This document shows positions 9,242 to 19,776 of a stretch of DNA of 35,924 bases, piece by piece. The stretch lies in the NCBI GenBank assembly GCA_002104905.1, contig MCFE01000794.1, forward strand, positions 1-35,924, written 5' to 3'. The position numbers and the translations under genes are program-made. The notes beneath the pieces are model-generated. The model had not been told where the DNA came from. It ran no database searches and saw nothing but the letters and a program-made list of their open reading frames with translations. Numbering within the stretch: position 1 is the first letter of the stretch; the number at the start of each line of letters is the position of its first letter. The stretch comes from Basidiobolus meristosporus CBS 931.73 (lineage: Eukaryota > Basidiobolomycota > Basidiobolomycetes > Basidiobolales > Basidiobolaceae).

Positions 9242-10142
9242 TCCATGTTCAAGTCCCTAGTTTGGAACTTCTCAGCTACTACAAGCCCCAAAAACCAGTT
9301 GGTCAGCCTCCTAAAGAGAGTAATCATAACAACCTTATTAGTAGCTTCAATACTCACAGATTCCATTGCATTAACATCCAGGGTAATTTTATTTGTTGAC
9401 TTTTCATTTTATCTCCTGCTAACATCTTTGTAGGAAAGAAATCCTGTCTATGATAAATTTTCTTAGCAGCTAACCCTTTTTGGATTTTACAGCCAAATAA
9501 AGTAAAAAACTTGACAGTTCTAAGCAGTCTTTCAACAGGAATTGCATGGCATTTTGACAGTCTTGATGTGCTCTTCATTTATTTGAGCAGACCTAGCCAG
9601 CCAATACATCTAATTGTCTTATATGACAAGAAACTTGGCAGTGTTCTGATTGCCTCATTGCTAACCTCCACTGGCATTATCTGGTGGAATTACAAATTTT
9701 TACAACAGCTTTGACATGATGACCATTCACTCTTATCCCACTGGAAAGCATACAAAACTTATCTGGCAATGGTTACAGGTAGCTATCCAAGTTGAGTGGT
9801 GATTTAGGCCAAGATACCAGTGAGACTACCATCAGATTATTTCTCTGATTCTGTAAGATGGGCAGCAGATTCAGATTGATGAGAATCAGTGGCCAGCAGG
9901 ATTTGCTGGTAGAGTACTGGTTTAATGAGAATCCATCAAGTGCTAAGGCAGAGGCATAGTCATATATACCCTCAAAGTAGCCCTTGCTTCTTAGCTGTTT
10001 GTAATGTTTGTCATCAAATATATCAGATAAGTTTGCGCTTAATTGTTACTGAGTACAGTACTGTATAGCTTTGCAATATTTGTTGGACTGCATCAGCTTC
10101 CTCAGATGGGGTATGACCAGAATATATCCGCAGTGTGAACAA
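9242..10142. other. No supported gene; contains a 25-bp LTR tip at 9683-9707
   Basis: This stretch shows no recognisable coding motif on either strand. At 9683-9707 the minus strand carries the first 25 bp of a copia-1-family LTR, starting TGTTGTAAAAATT and cut off after the CCACC step. The remainder is probably eroded transposon sequence, but I cannot assign it. Confidence 0.45.
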
Positions 10143-11468
10143 TGTTTTCCCTCAATGTTGGTGGATTCCTGACAATTTGGAAATGTTGCAATGGTAGCAT
10201 TTTTGGATGTGAATCTTTCTTACAGAGGGTGATACACTGAGTAGCTCTCCAACCTTGATTGATATGTTGCTTGCTGGTATATGACTTGTCAAGGCCTCTG
10301 GGGTACCATTTTGCTTGATTCTAGGCTGCATGTGGTAGTTGTTGGCCTTAGCAGACTCTTGTAAAATTAATGGGGGTGATGCTTTCTTCTCAATCACAAC
10401 TTCGGGCTCACATGTTGTAACTTTTGTGGCTGGGCCTGGATTAGCCATTTTTTCAGGATGGTGTCTCTTTGAAGCATAAATTGAAGCTATATGATCTTGG
10501 GCTTCTCTGGCATCCTCATAGTTAATGTTCAGAACTTCAGCTGGATCAAAGTAGTCAGGATCTTCCTCTTCATGAAGATGCACCTTTCTTGTATGAGAGG
10601 TAACTTGCTTGTAGTGAACTCTCATTCCTCCTTGTCCAAATGCTGTGGATAATTTGTCACCATGCTAACTGACTATATATTTCTGAGGACTATATAGGAT
10701 ATCACCTGTGGATTATAATGACTGAAGCTCTTGGCAATTTCTCTTGGAATGGTTGGCAGAGTCACACCACATGCATGTATATTTGACTTCTTTCTCTACT
10801 GCCTTCTGCCCATATGCTTTACTGGCCAGCAGCAAAGAGAGTTTCTCTAGTTGCTATGTCAGCTCCTGAATTTGAGTGCTTTGATTACTGGGATTAAGTA
10901 AGTCTTGGCTATCTTGGTTTTATACTGAGCTTGAAAGAAGCTTTCTGATTGGTGAGGTTACTTCAGGGGCAAGTAAAGTCTGCCTAGCCAACTGAAATGC
11001 AGGCAGTGAGCTCATAGCTTTCACAGTAGGATTGTTTTCAATCCTTCTCATCAGGTCTTCTGGTAGTGCTCTGAGAAGATAGGCATATAAAGTGAGATCA
11101 GTGATAACTCCTTGGGCTTTCAGTGACTCTCCAATTTGCTCATGGCCATGCAAGTATTCTTTCAATGGTAGCAGCTTAAACTTGCTCTAAGCAAAGTTCT
11201 CCAAATCATTAAGTGTGTAGTCAACTTGTCTTTCTCCATATTCATCAATCAAGTAGCTCTTCAAGGGGGTCCATTTTGTCAGCAGATCATTTCTTTCATT
11301 CAATGAGAGCATGATCTCACCAGTGCTGTAAAGGGGCATCTCTTCAGCCATAATGGCCTTGGGTATCTTATGGGCTCTCCAAAAAAGCTTCCACCTCTTG
11401 ATGAAAGCTTTAACTTTAGTTCCATCAAAGAAAGGAGCTCCTTGCATTCCTGGTAAAGGTAGATCCAT
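10143..11468 (-). pseudogene. Truncated gypsy gag related to gypsy-1
   Basis: Starting near 11468 on the minus strand, residues LPLPGMQGAPFFDGTKVKAF match the N terminus of the intact gypsy-1 protein. A second piece at 11165-10920 (LYAYLLRALPEDLMRRIENN) matches gypsy-1 residues about 115-180. A third at 10625-10152 contains EPEVVIEKKAS and VGELLSVSPSVRK, matching gypsy-1 residues about 350-410. Stops and frame changes separate the pieces, and the zinc-knuckle region near 10750 is damaged. Homology ends before the protease, so pol is absent. It is either a truncated copy or a non-autonomous derivative. Confidence 0.85.
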
Positions 11469-11520
11469 GGTCTTGATAATTTGTTCTTTCTTAAGTCTTC
11501 TAGGGGTAGTTCAGTCAAGC

Positions 11521-11538
11521 CCCCCACATTGGGTGCCA
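11521..11538 (-). promoter_or_regulatory. Primer-binding site of the decayed gypsy element
   Basis: The minus strand reads TGGCACCCAATGTGGGGG, beginning with the TGG expected from a tRNA CCA end and lying four bases inside the LTR. It resembles the lysine-tRNA-type site TGGCGCCCAACGTGGGG, with both differences at CpG positions (CG to CA and CG to TG). The identity of the primer tRNA is inference. Confidence 0.6.
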
Positions 11539-11542
11539 AATA

Positions 11543-12343
11543 TGTGGTGGGGTAGAGGTACTCCTGGGAGTAGCTACACAACTCAAGGTGTGCGAGGTGT
11601 CTGATGGGTGCAATAACCTCTGTGTCTATACTGCTGGTGTCTTTGTTAATATGTCACTATGGTAAAAGCTCCTGCTTCTCTAGCTTCCTAGGTGCTCCAA
11701 GTGTCTCCAAAGACCTCTGTGTGTCTTGTGCACTACTCTGAAAAGCTGCTTGATGGCAGGTCTGAGATATACTGTTGAAGGCAGGTGCAGTGATCAACTG
11801 CTAATCAATAAGTTAGAAGTGTTACTGATAGAAGGGATGATTTACTGATGAGGGATTGTTTCCCTTAAATAGTTTTCCTGATTGCCAAGTGATTACTAAT
11901 GACAAGGTTCTAGAAGATTCTATGCATCAGTGGATTACTTGATGACATCACTATGAGCTAAAAATATGCCAAGAATGTCCTGGAAGGTTCTAAAAGGCAC
12001 AGCACTTTCAACCAATCAGGGATTAGTAGTCTGAAACCTGTGCAACATAGAAATAACATATATGGTATTGAAATGGTAGGGATGGTAACACAGACCTAGG
12101 TCATGTGTCATGGGTACTACGCAGGTACCTGCCATGTGTAGATACATATCCTGATTAGAAAGCTGAATAACATCTGGGATAACTAATGCTAATAACTAAT
12201 CAGGGTAAACATCATATGGGGATAATAGTGATAATATGGGCTAAAGAAGATTGGAATAATACTGATAAGATAAAATATGGATAAGTATATCATAATGGCA
12301 ATATGAATAAACTTGTCTGTGGGAGGTATGTTACCCTACCACA
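11543..12343 (-). repeat. 5' LTR of the decayed gypsy element (801 bp)
   Basis: The LTR is bounded by inverted termini: the plus strand starts TGTGGTGGGGTA and ends TACCCTACCACA. It is clearly but distantly related to the gypsy-1 LTR at 29847-30917, for example around the TATA region near 11870 and in the CTAATCAATAAG segment. It lies just outside the primer-binding site and gag start, as expected for a minus-oriented 5' LTR. No TSD partner is visible. Confidence 0.78.
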
Positions 12344-12468
12344 ACAGTGTCCTGACAGGATCAGTACCTCTTAGTCATGGGACTTTAATTTTGTGATGGC
12401 CTTTTGATGGGATCATCACAATAACTTTTCATAGGGCTTGTTTCCATACTCTGGCAGGAACCCAATGG
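12344..12468 (-). repeat. Left part of unknown repeat family, copy A
   Basis: About 30 bp before the LTR, around CTGGCAGGAACCC at 12451-12463, match copy B at about 22085-22110, and the match resumes after the LTR at 13827. The inserted LTR therefore splits copy A. The earlier part of this stretch is unassigned. Confidence 0.5.
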
Positions 12469-13826
12469 TGTGGTGGTGTATAAGTCCAAGAGAGGGATAC
12501 ATCTAACTCTTTTCAGGTGTTTTTGTGTGGGGTGTTCACTGTCATGATCACATGACATCCCTGGTCTCCAATTATCTAGCCAAATCAAGTCAGTGAAGAA
12601 ATCCCAGTTCCTTCTAGAAAGTTCTGCTACATTCTGTCAGCTTCTTGAAAGCTCAAAGTCAATGTTACACAATGGAATATTCAACGGAAGCTTTCCATTA
12701 GAATTTATGTAGTCCCATGCCATGTATGGTAACTACACGTCACATGACCTAGTCACATGATCAGCTGACCCCTGACATATCTTCATGTGATATTCCAGTC
12801 TGTTCTTTAGTATATTCTATCTTGGCACACTTACTGTGCCTCACCCCAGAACCCCATCAGTATTAGCCAATATCTCTTGGCATCCATATTGCCAAAAAGT
12901 ATATATAGTCCTATCCCTCCTTATTTATTCCTCAGTCTGATAAACACAGGTCTTGAATAAACCACCTTGCTTTGAAATCAGCCTTGCATTGTTGATCCAC
13001 ACCTAAGTCCTTTCCTGGTCCTGCCTTACCTAGCCCTTCTCTCCTGCCTTGTGTCTATTCATAACATTCACTGGGTGCAATAACCTCTGGCAAAAGCTTG
13101 CTAGGAATAATTGGGTTTTGTCTCTAATCTAATGTGAAGGGCAATGAAGCCACAAGCTTGTTAAGGGAAAACTATTGAGCTACAATCTACAACTTAGTTG
13201 GAGTCATAACAAAAGTATTTGCTGGGTTCAGCATTGTTTGAGTTGACAATGTACTACAGCTTTCAAAGTCAAAACAACTGTAAACTCCACTAGCAGGAAC
13301 TTGATAAGAATGCAGCTGTGGTCAACAGTTACAAAGACAGAAAAGTATCTTTGCCTGTACAAGAACAAACTTGGGAAAAAACCAAATATAATAAAAGATA
13401 ACCACCCTGAGTATTCCTCACAAGTTGCGCCTCTAAGGTCAGTTGGCTGTCAGCATAGTTTCCTGGAATTGTCCTGCAGTCTGGGATTTGAAGCTCAGGT
13501 AGCAGCAGGTAGCTGTGATTACACTAATTAACAAGTTGGAATATTGATAAAAGGGATGATAATTTACTGTTGAGAGATTGCCTCCCTTATATACTTTCTC
13601 ACTGCCAAAGTGGTTACTAATCATGGTGTTCCAGAAGCACTTACATCAAGTATTTGTACATAAAGTGAGGGATAACCTATGCAATAAGGTAAGCAGGTGT
13701 GATAGTCAGCTGGCTTATGGGATAGTACTGATCAAGTAAGACAAATGGGATAAAACTAATTTAAGGGTAGTAGAAAGTATGTAAACAAGCACAACTATCA
13801 GCAGGTGTCTCTGTGACCCCACTGCA
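12469..13826 (-). repeat. gypsy-1-family LTR interrupted by another LTR
   Basis: The plus strand begins TGTGGTGGTGTATA and ends GACCCCACTGCA, and it parallels the gypsy-1 3' LTR (29847-30917). Two differences stand out: a 527-bp solo LTR plus TSD inserted at 12540, and a deletion of roughly 230 bp near 13640 compared with 30490-30720. No adjoining gypsy internal sequence is present, so it is probably a solo LTR. It interrupts the unknown repeat family on both sides. Flanks AATGG and GCAGC do not form a clear TSD. Confidence 0.85.
12540..13066 (+). repeat. Solo LTR of a further family with perfect TSD TTCAC
   Basis: A 527-bp sequence starts TGTCATG and ends CATAACA, with 5-bp duplications TTCAC at 12535-12539 and 13067-13071. 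Inside, a TATATATAG box near 12900 and AATAAA near 12956 set a plus orientation. The palindromic CACATGACCTAGTCACATG-like motifs around 12740 may be regulatory. No internal sequence of this family is present in the window, so its superfamily is unknown. Confidence 0.88.
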
Positions 13827-14823
13827 GCAGCTTTATGCCACTGTTGAGTCAATGATTCCTACATGTCCTGGTCTTCAGCCAACACTGCAAGGTCTAGCAT
13901 CTCATTTGCCAGTCTTTACAATAAATCCTTGCTATATTCAGGTGTATTTTCTTGAGTACTGCTATTGAAAAAGTGCTGCAACCTCTTGGTGTACCTATTA
14001 ATGTTCCAAAATTCCACCAAATGCATTGCGGTAATGTTTTGAGTTCTTGATGTAGTAGCCTTGTATGTTAGTGGGATCTCCCCTCTGTCAACAATGGAAA
14101 ACATGGAGGCTGTGGTGGACAAATTGCCTTTCTCTGCAAACTGATCTACCTTGCTAGAGTGTAGCACTACTGCATGTGCTTCCTACTCATGTGAAAGCAG
14201 CTGTTTTCTTGTTGGTAATTCTTCTTTGCTATGATGTGATTCAGTCTGTTCTGGGCTTGCAGCATTAATTGGCTAGAACTGCAGTTTTTTTTGTATGCTT
14301 CCCTGTCTCAGGCTTGGGTAGATGTATTTCCCTTTACCTTTTCCATTATCACTGCCAGGTCTTTCACTGCTACTTTGACTGAGTGCTTCTTGTAATGAGC
14401 TACATTTCTCCTTGATAAGTTCTGCTCTGAAGCATCTGTTTTGGCCTGCTTGTCTCCTGCTAGCACTCTTCAGGCAACTTGATGTTTATTTACTGCATGT
14501 TCTGAGCTCTCAGCCATAGTTGTGACAGGCTCCTGAGAAAGCTGCTGGTTTTTTGCCATGGCACCCTTGTTCTTCTGCCTTTGATAGCTTCTGCTATTCT
14601 TAAGATGCTTTCTTAGCATACCAATGCTGGCCCAAAATCTGTTTGTCTGTCTGAACTCTGGATAATGCTCATGGAACAATTCAAGCGCATTCTGCATGGC
14701 CTTGAGCTTCTGATGGTGCCATGGTAGGCTGGCCTTAAGGTGATTGTGTGCTAGACTCCTGTTGGCCTCTTGAATATTAGCCAACTCTTCATTATTGCAC
14801 TCAATGGCTTCATGGATCTTCAA
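13827..14823 (-). pseudogene. Unknown repeat-borne coding sequence, copy A
   Basis: I do not recognise this family. Read on the minus strand, the N-terminal part (14823-14470) is a 117-residue, highly charged, probably helical segment containing RFWASIGMLRKHLKNSRSY and RQKNKGAMAKNQQL. A middle basic region around 14400-14200 is frame-broken. The C-terminal part (14167-13916) includes FSIVDRGEIPL and NRYTKRLQHFF followed by QENTPEYSKDLL. Copy B at 22082-23200 has the same order of segments. Stops and indels in both copies suggest a decayed multicopy gene or the coding part of an unidentified transposon. No catalytic motif or membrane segment is visible. Confidence 0.55.
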
Positions 14824-15653
14824 TGTTGGTTGATTTTAGGCTCTGATATAAACACCACATTGTCTTCCTTCCATACTGTGATAGGCTTTTCTGTGGGCTT
14901 TATCTTTTGGCACTGTTGTAGTCATTCAAACACTATACAGTGTTCCACTGCTGCTACATTGGGAAATGTGGTAATGGAAAGTATTCCATTACTACAATAT
15001 CTCTAAACCAATATTGCACTCATTTCTTTATTTTGCATTTTGCTATTGTAACACACAAGTGAAAGATCAAGAATTTCCAACTTTGATGAACAAATGCTCC
15101 AGACCCTGACAAGCAATCCACCCAAGAATATTATGTCATACAGAACACGTAGTAGCCAACACATGTTTCAAATTACAGCTCATTTGAAGCAGTACTTAAG
15201 GAGTTATGACCAAAAGAGTCCAATTATTATATATACTATGTCTTATTGCTAGGATTACTAGGATGACTTTGATCACATGTAACTTTTGAACTAGTCAATC
15301 AAATCACGTGAAATATTTGCAGGTGCTGCGCCAATGTCCGATCTGCGCCACTGCAAAATTTTAGCTTTGTATCACGTGTATTGCTTGCACAATCACCCAG
15401 AAACTTTGATCCTTCAATATTTTCATATATATGACTTCCCCAGCTGAAAAATAAAGCAAGAGCCCCTCTTTCCAGAATCTCCACACTACAATTACAAGTT
15501 TAAAGGTTATAAGACTTCCCCTGCATCACTTGCACTGTTGAGTATTCTGACTTTGATCAGTACTACATCAGTAAAGAGACTGCAAAGCTCTCAAGAATCC
15601 AATCTAAGTTCTACAAGAAACTACCACTTTTCTGTTGGAAAAGTCCCCCCTAA
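14824..15653. other. Noncoding stretch with promoter-like elements
   Basis: No supported gene. Two CACGTG boxes (15305-15310 and 15373-15378) flank a pair of direct CTGCGCCA repeats at 15326 and 15343, and a TATATATGA follows near 15426. This resembles a promoter or an LTR U3 region, but I found no paired LTR and no credible downstream reading frame. Confidence 0.35.
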
Positions 15654-15777
15654 GAAACCCCTTTACTCTAAAGACACCCCTTCAGTCTAAAGACCCCTTT
15701 AGACACCCCTTTAGGAAACCCCTTTACTCTAAAGACACCCCTTCAGACACCCCTTTAGGTCTAAAGACCCCTTTAGA
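15654..15777. repeat. CCCCTTTA minisatellite with hairpin units
   Basis: The 32-bp unit beginning GAAACCCCTTTACTCTAAAG occurs at 15654 and again at 15715, a 61-bp period. Between and after these units, TCTAAAG-ACCC-CTTTAGA hairpins occur, at 15685-15704 (8-bp stem, 4-nt loop) and 15760-15777 (7-bp stem). Related CCCCTTTAGG motifs continue to about 15810. The tract is noncoding: its open frame is a product of the repeat. Confidence 0.75.
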
Positions 15778-15810
15778 GACTTCTACAACACACCCCTTTA
15801 GGTTAAAGGG

Positions 15811-16358
15811 GAATTCACAATTTCCATATTAGGAAATGTTTTCTCAGAAAGGAAAGTGACTTCCAAATAAGGAAAAGTTACTATAAAAGTAAATAAGCCC
15901 ATTAGTTGACACAAGGTCAGAATACAGCTGTAGAAGTGATAAACACTGCCAACAGTATATTTTGAGCCTAAGATTGAGGAAATTAGTGAAAGTTATATCT
16001 TCTATTGGTATATCAAACTCCCAATAAAATATTTCAGTATTAGCATACTGGAAGTTGTTTTATAATATTGATTAGCCTCTACATTGTAGAACAAGCCCCA
16101 GACTAATCATAATACAACACAACAGAAATGGCTCAATTCTTGGCTGTGACATTGAGCTATTTGAGTTCCTTCTTTGCAGCAAAGATACTGCTTTCTCTAC
16201 CTGGAATATTGATTGCTCTACATGTATTATCCACATAATAGAACTATTTTTATCTGCATTTGATATATTTATAAGTATACTAATGTGGACAATTGGAATT
16301 GACATAAATATCTTTTAATTTCTGGGTTGTTATCTACATATATGTTGATATCAGCCAT
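15811..16358. other. AT-rich noncoding stretch before gypsy-2
   Basis: No supported gene. A TATAAAAG motif occurs near 15882. A 77-codon minus-strand frame at 16072-16305 shows no recognisable domain. This sequence is continuous with 21296 onwards across the gypsy-2 insertion. Confidence 0.4.
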
Positions 16359-16726
16359 TGTTACAAGTCTTGGTATAGGAGTTGTAGAGGAATAGGGAGT
16401 TTAGCTAGTATTGTATTCACTAAAACTTGAACTGATTTTTATTGAGGTTCCAGCAGCTCCTTATATACATTTTGCCAGATCAATTGCTGACTAATTGTAT
16501 TTCCTAATGTAGGTTGTGGCTGATGACTCATTTGATTGCATCAACATCACCCAATAAGATCCTACTTAATATATCTATTTCTGTCTGATAAGGATCTGCT
16601 GATTCATTTGCTGACTAATGCTACTGATTTCATAGATAATACTGATATACTGATAGCCTAAGCATATACTAATTGATTTTGACTAAAACTGATCTAACTT
16701 AAACATTCAAGCGGCAGATCATAACA
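16359..16726 (-). repeat. 3' LTR of gypsy-2
   Basis: 368 bp with termini TGTTA and TAACA. On the minus strand TATATAA starts at 16467, and AATAAA (16443-16438) begins 24 nt after it. The polypurine tract (GTAGGGGAGAA) lies immediately outside at 16727-16737. Confidence 0.93.
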
Positions 16727-16737
16727 TTCTCCCCTAC
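16727..16737 (-). promoter_or_regulatory. Polypurine tract of gypsy-2
   Basis: The minus strand reads GTAGGGGAGAA directly before the 3' LTR terminus TGTTATG, the standard position for plus-strand primer formation. Confidence 0.75.
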
Positions 16738-18300
16738 TAAAGTTGAGAGGGTTCCCCTGAATCTCTTTTCTTGTGATACCAATATCTTGATGGTTCAGTG
16801 TTATCAGCAAGTCTTGCAAGCTTGAGTCTGTCCCTATGCACTAAGTCTTCCCGGATATTGCCTTGTTTGTCCACCAGTTGGTAAGTTGCAAATGGACATT
16901 CTCTGATGATCTTCAATGGTCCTGTCCATTGTGGCTCAAACTTCTTCCAAGTGTTGTTTCTTAGCAATACAAAGTTCCCAACTGTCAATGCTTCTGGTGC
17001 TATAGTCTTATCAAATCTCTGCTTCATCTTTCTGCACTTTGAGATTCTTTGGTCTGTGCCTCTTGACATCTTTGTTCCAGTTGCTGGTGTCTACTTGGCT
17101 GACTGAGTTCATCTTCTAAGGTGTCTGTAAGTTTTGTTTGTGTGAGATCTCCTGGAATCCTTGGTTCACATCCATAAACTAAGTAAAATGGTGATTGCTG
17201 GGTGGTGTTGTGTACTCTGACTCTGCATGCAAAGAGTGCTTGGTCTATATACTCATCCCATCTACTGACAACTCCATTTGCATACTTGGTCAGCATTTTT
17301 CCAAATAATCCGTTAAACCACTCAGTGACTCCATTAGTTCTGGGGTGATATGCCAAGGTTTTCAAGTGTCTGATCTGCTGCATTTCCAGGTAAGCCTCTA
17401 ATGTCTTTGCCATAAAGTTTGCACCTCTATTGGATAAGATCTCCACAGGGCATCCAAACTTCATCAGGATCCCATGGTAAATGAAACTTGCAACTTCTTG
17501 TCCACTGGCTATTGGTACAGCTTTAGCAACTGGCCAGTTAGTGGCATGGTCAATTGCTACTAGGATCCAACGGTTGCATTTCTTGGTAGTTGGAAGTCTT
17601 CCAATAAAGTCAATTCCCCATCTCTCAGATGGTCTTACAGGCTCCAAAGGGAAGAGTTCGGCAATTCTTTGTGGCTGGCCTTGATTAATTTGGCAGTTTG
17701 GGCATGTTTTCACTAGCTTCTCAATTTCATGTTTCATTCTGGGCCACCATGCTCTGGCTTTCACAAGACTATAGGTTCCTTCATTTCCAAGATGTCTGTA
17801 TCCATTGTGTAGCTTATGTATTAAATCAAGGCAAGAAACATAAGGGCAATAGACAATAGGGCTTCCATCAACAATTTGGTAGAGTGTTTCATCCTGTACT
17901 ACAAATTTGCTGGCTTCATCACGGATTATCTTCTTGATATCTTCATCCACCTCATTAGGAATGGCTTGGTCCTCCAAGTACTTTGGTAATAGGCTAGGCC
18001 AATCTGATTCATGCACCAAGTTGAGTTGTGCAACTTGATCTAATCTTGATAAGGCATCAGCAACCATGTTGGTTTTTCCAGGGCAGTAGACAATCTCCAT
18101 GTCAAATTGCTGAATGTATTCACTCCATCTTGTCATTCTTCTAGAGAGTACCTTCTGAGTAAATATATACTTGAGGGAGGCATAATCAGTCTTCACAGTG
18201 CATTTGACTCCTTCAATATAGCATCTCCATGTCTTCAAACAGTGTATTATAGCAAGCATCTCCTTCTCATGGACTGGATAGTTTTGTTCTGCTGAGTTCA
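16737..18300 (-). pseudogene. gypsy-2 RNase H end and integrase, frameshifted, second catalytic Asp lost
   Basis: RNase H continues from the upstream frame after a frameshift near 18300 (EMLAIIHCLKTWRCYIEG, VYCPGKTNMVADALSR). The integrase zinc-binding domain lies around residues HNGYRHLGNEG and CPNCQINQG. In the core, the first Asp is in RWGIDFIG, the second position reads ILSNRGANF (AAT at 17429-17431, where the family has Asp), and the Glu is in NGVTEWFNG. The Asp-to-Asn change is GAT to AAT after a C, that is CpG to CpA. A second frameshift near 17050 leads to the C-terminal GPY/F module (WTGPLKIIRECPFATYQL) ending at 16737. No chromodomain follows. Confidence 0.92.
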
Positions 18301-19776
18301 GTTTCTTGGATTCAAAGGCAACAGGGTAGTCCTTTCCTCATGTACTTGGCTCAGCACTCCACCAATTGCATAATCTGAAGCATCTGTGCACAGAGTGAAC
18401 TCTTTTCTGAAGTCTGGTATTCTTAAGCTTGGCAGCTTAGCAAGTTCAATCTTGAGCATCTGGAAGGCAGTCTCACAAGCTATGTCCCACTTGTAGGCAT
18501 TGTCTTTCTTGAGGATATCAGTTAAAGGGGCTGCAATACTTGCAAAGGACTTGACAAATCTCTGATAATGGGAAACCATTCCAAGGAATGATCTGAGTTC
18601 TGATATGTTATGGGGCTGCTTCAAATTCTTGATAACTTCAACCTTCTTAGGGTCTAAGGTCACTCCTGTGCTAGTCACTATGTGTCCCAGGTATTCAACA
18701 TGTTCCTTGAAGAATTCACACTTGGCTAGCTTGCCATATAGCTTGTTCTCTCTTAGTTTCTTCAAGACCTTTTCAATGTGCACCATGTGATCCTTTTCTG
18801 TCTTGCTGTATATCAATATGTCATCCAGGTAGATTATCACAAACTTGTCTAAGTACTCCTGAAAGACAGTCTGCATCAGCGTCATGAATGTTGCAGGGGC
18901 ATTAGTGAGGCCAAAACTCATGACTAAGTACTTGTAATGTCCATATCTGGTCCTGAATGCTGTCTTAGGGATATCATGTGGTTTCACCCTAATCTGGTTG
19001 TATCCTGACATGAGGTCAATCTTGCTGAAAATAGTGGCTCCATTAAGTTGGTCCAAAAGCTCATCAATCCAAGGTATGGGGTACTTATTCTTGACAGTAA
19101 CTGAGTTCAGGGCTCTATAGTCAATGCACATCCTAAGTGTTCCATCCTTCTTTTTCACAAACAGCACTGGTGCTCCCCAGGGTGACTTGCTGGGCCTGAT
19201 GTATCCTTGCTCCAATAGCTGATCAATTTGTCTCTTCATTTCCTCCAATTCCAATGGACTCATTCTGTAAGGTGTCTTGCTCACTGGAGGGCTATCACCT
19301 GTGTCAATGGCATGATCCACATCTCTGACTGGTGGTAGGCTTACAAGCTCATCTGGAAACACATCTGAATATTTCTTCAAGAGAGTCTGGACCTGCTGGG
19401 GTGCTGGGGTAGAGGAATCCTCCTGTAAAACCGCCATGAGGAACATCTGAGTATCTTCTCTGAGTGCTCTACAGAACTGGGTCTTGCTAAGTTCACTTGT
19501 CTCACACATACTGGAATTGACCAGGTTAAAATCCAGCCTGGCAGGTAATAGCTCATAGGTCTTGTTGTCTTTTTGGATCTGAGTAGCATGGGTTCTCCAG
19601 TTGATTGATGGATTACTACGAAATAGCCAGGTTTTTCCAAGTACAAGGTCAAACTTGCAGTTCCCAAATATATAAGCCCGTTGGTCTTCTTTATAGTCAT
19701 TGATCTTCATTCTTACTGGCTGAGTAATACGGTTGATTATGTGAGAGTTCCCATCAGCTGTTGAGAGTGAAGTTGA
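18298..19776 (-). pseudogene. gypsy-2 protease end, reverse transcriptase and RNase H start
   Basis: This is the longest open stretch of gypsy-2 (470 residues from 19710). It includes the protease C-terminal motif FDLVLGKTW, then reverse transcriptase with [35 protein letters not shown], an intact [10 protein letters not shown] catalytic motif, and the thumb/connection segment [18 protein letters not shown]. RNase H begins at [16 protein letters not shown] with its first Asp present. A frameshift near 18300 ends the frame within RNase H. An in-frame TAA at 19777-19779 separates it from the protease N-terminal part, consistent with CAA to TAA. Confidence 0.93.

Noticed and set aside
9242-9682. 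Continuation of the minus-strand copia RT on the far side of copia-1
   Set aside because: The TSD shows this was the flank at insertion, but translation gives no convincing copia pol motif, so it was left unassigned.
15654-15777. CRISPR-like array
   Set aside because: Repeats are irregular without unique spacers, and the genome is eukaryotic.
15635-15832. Open frame across the CCCCTTTA tract
   Set aside because: It arises from the repeat period, lacks an ATG start at its 5' end and encodes only repeat-derived residues.
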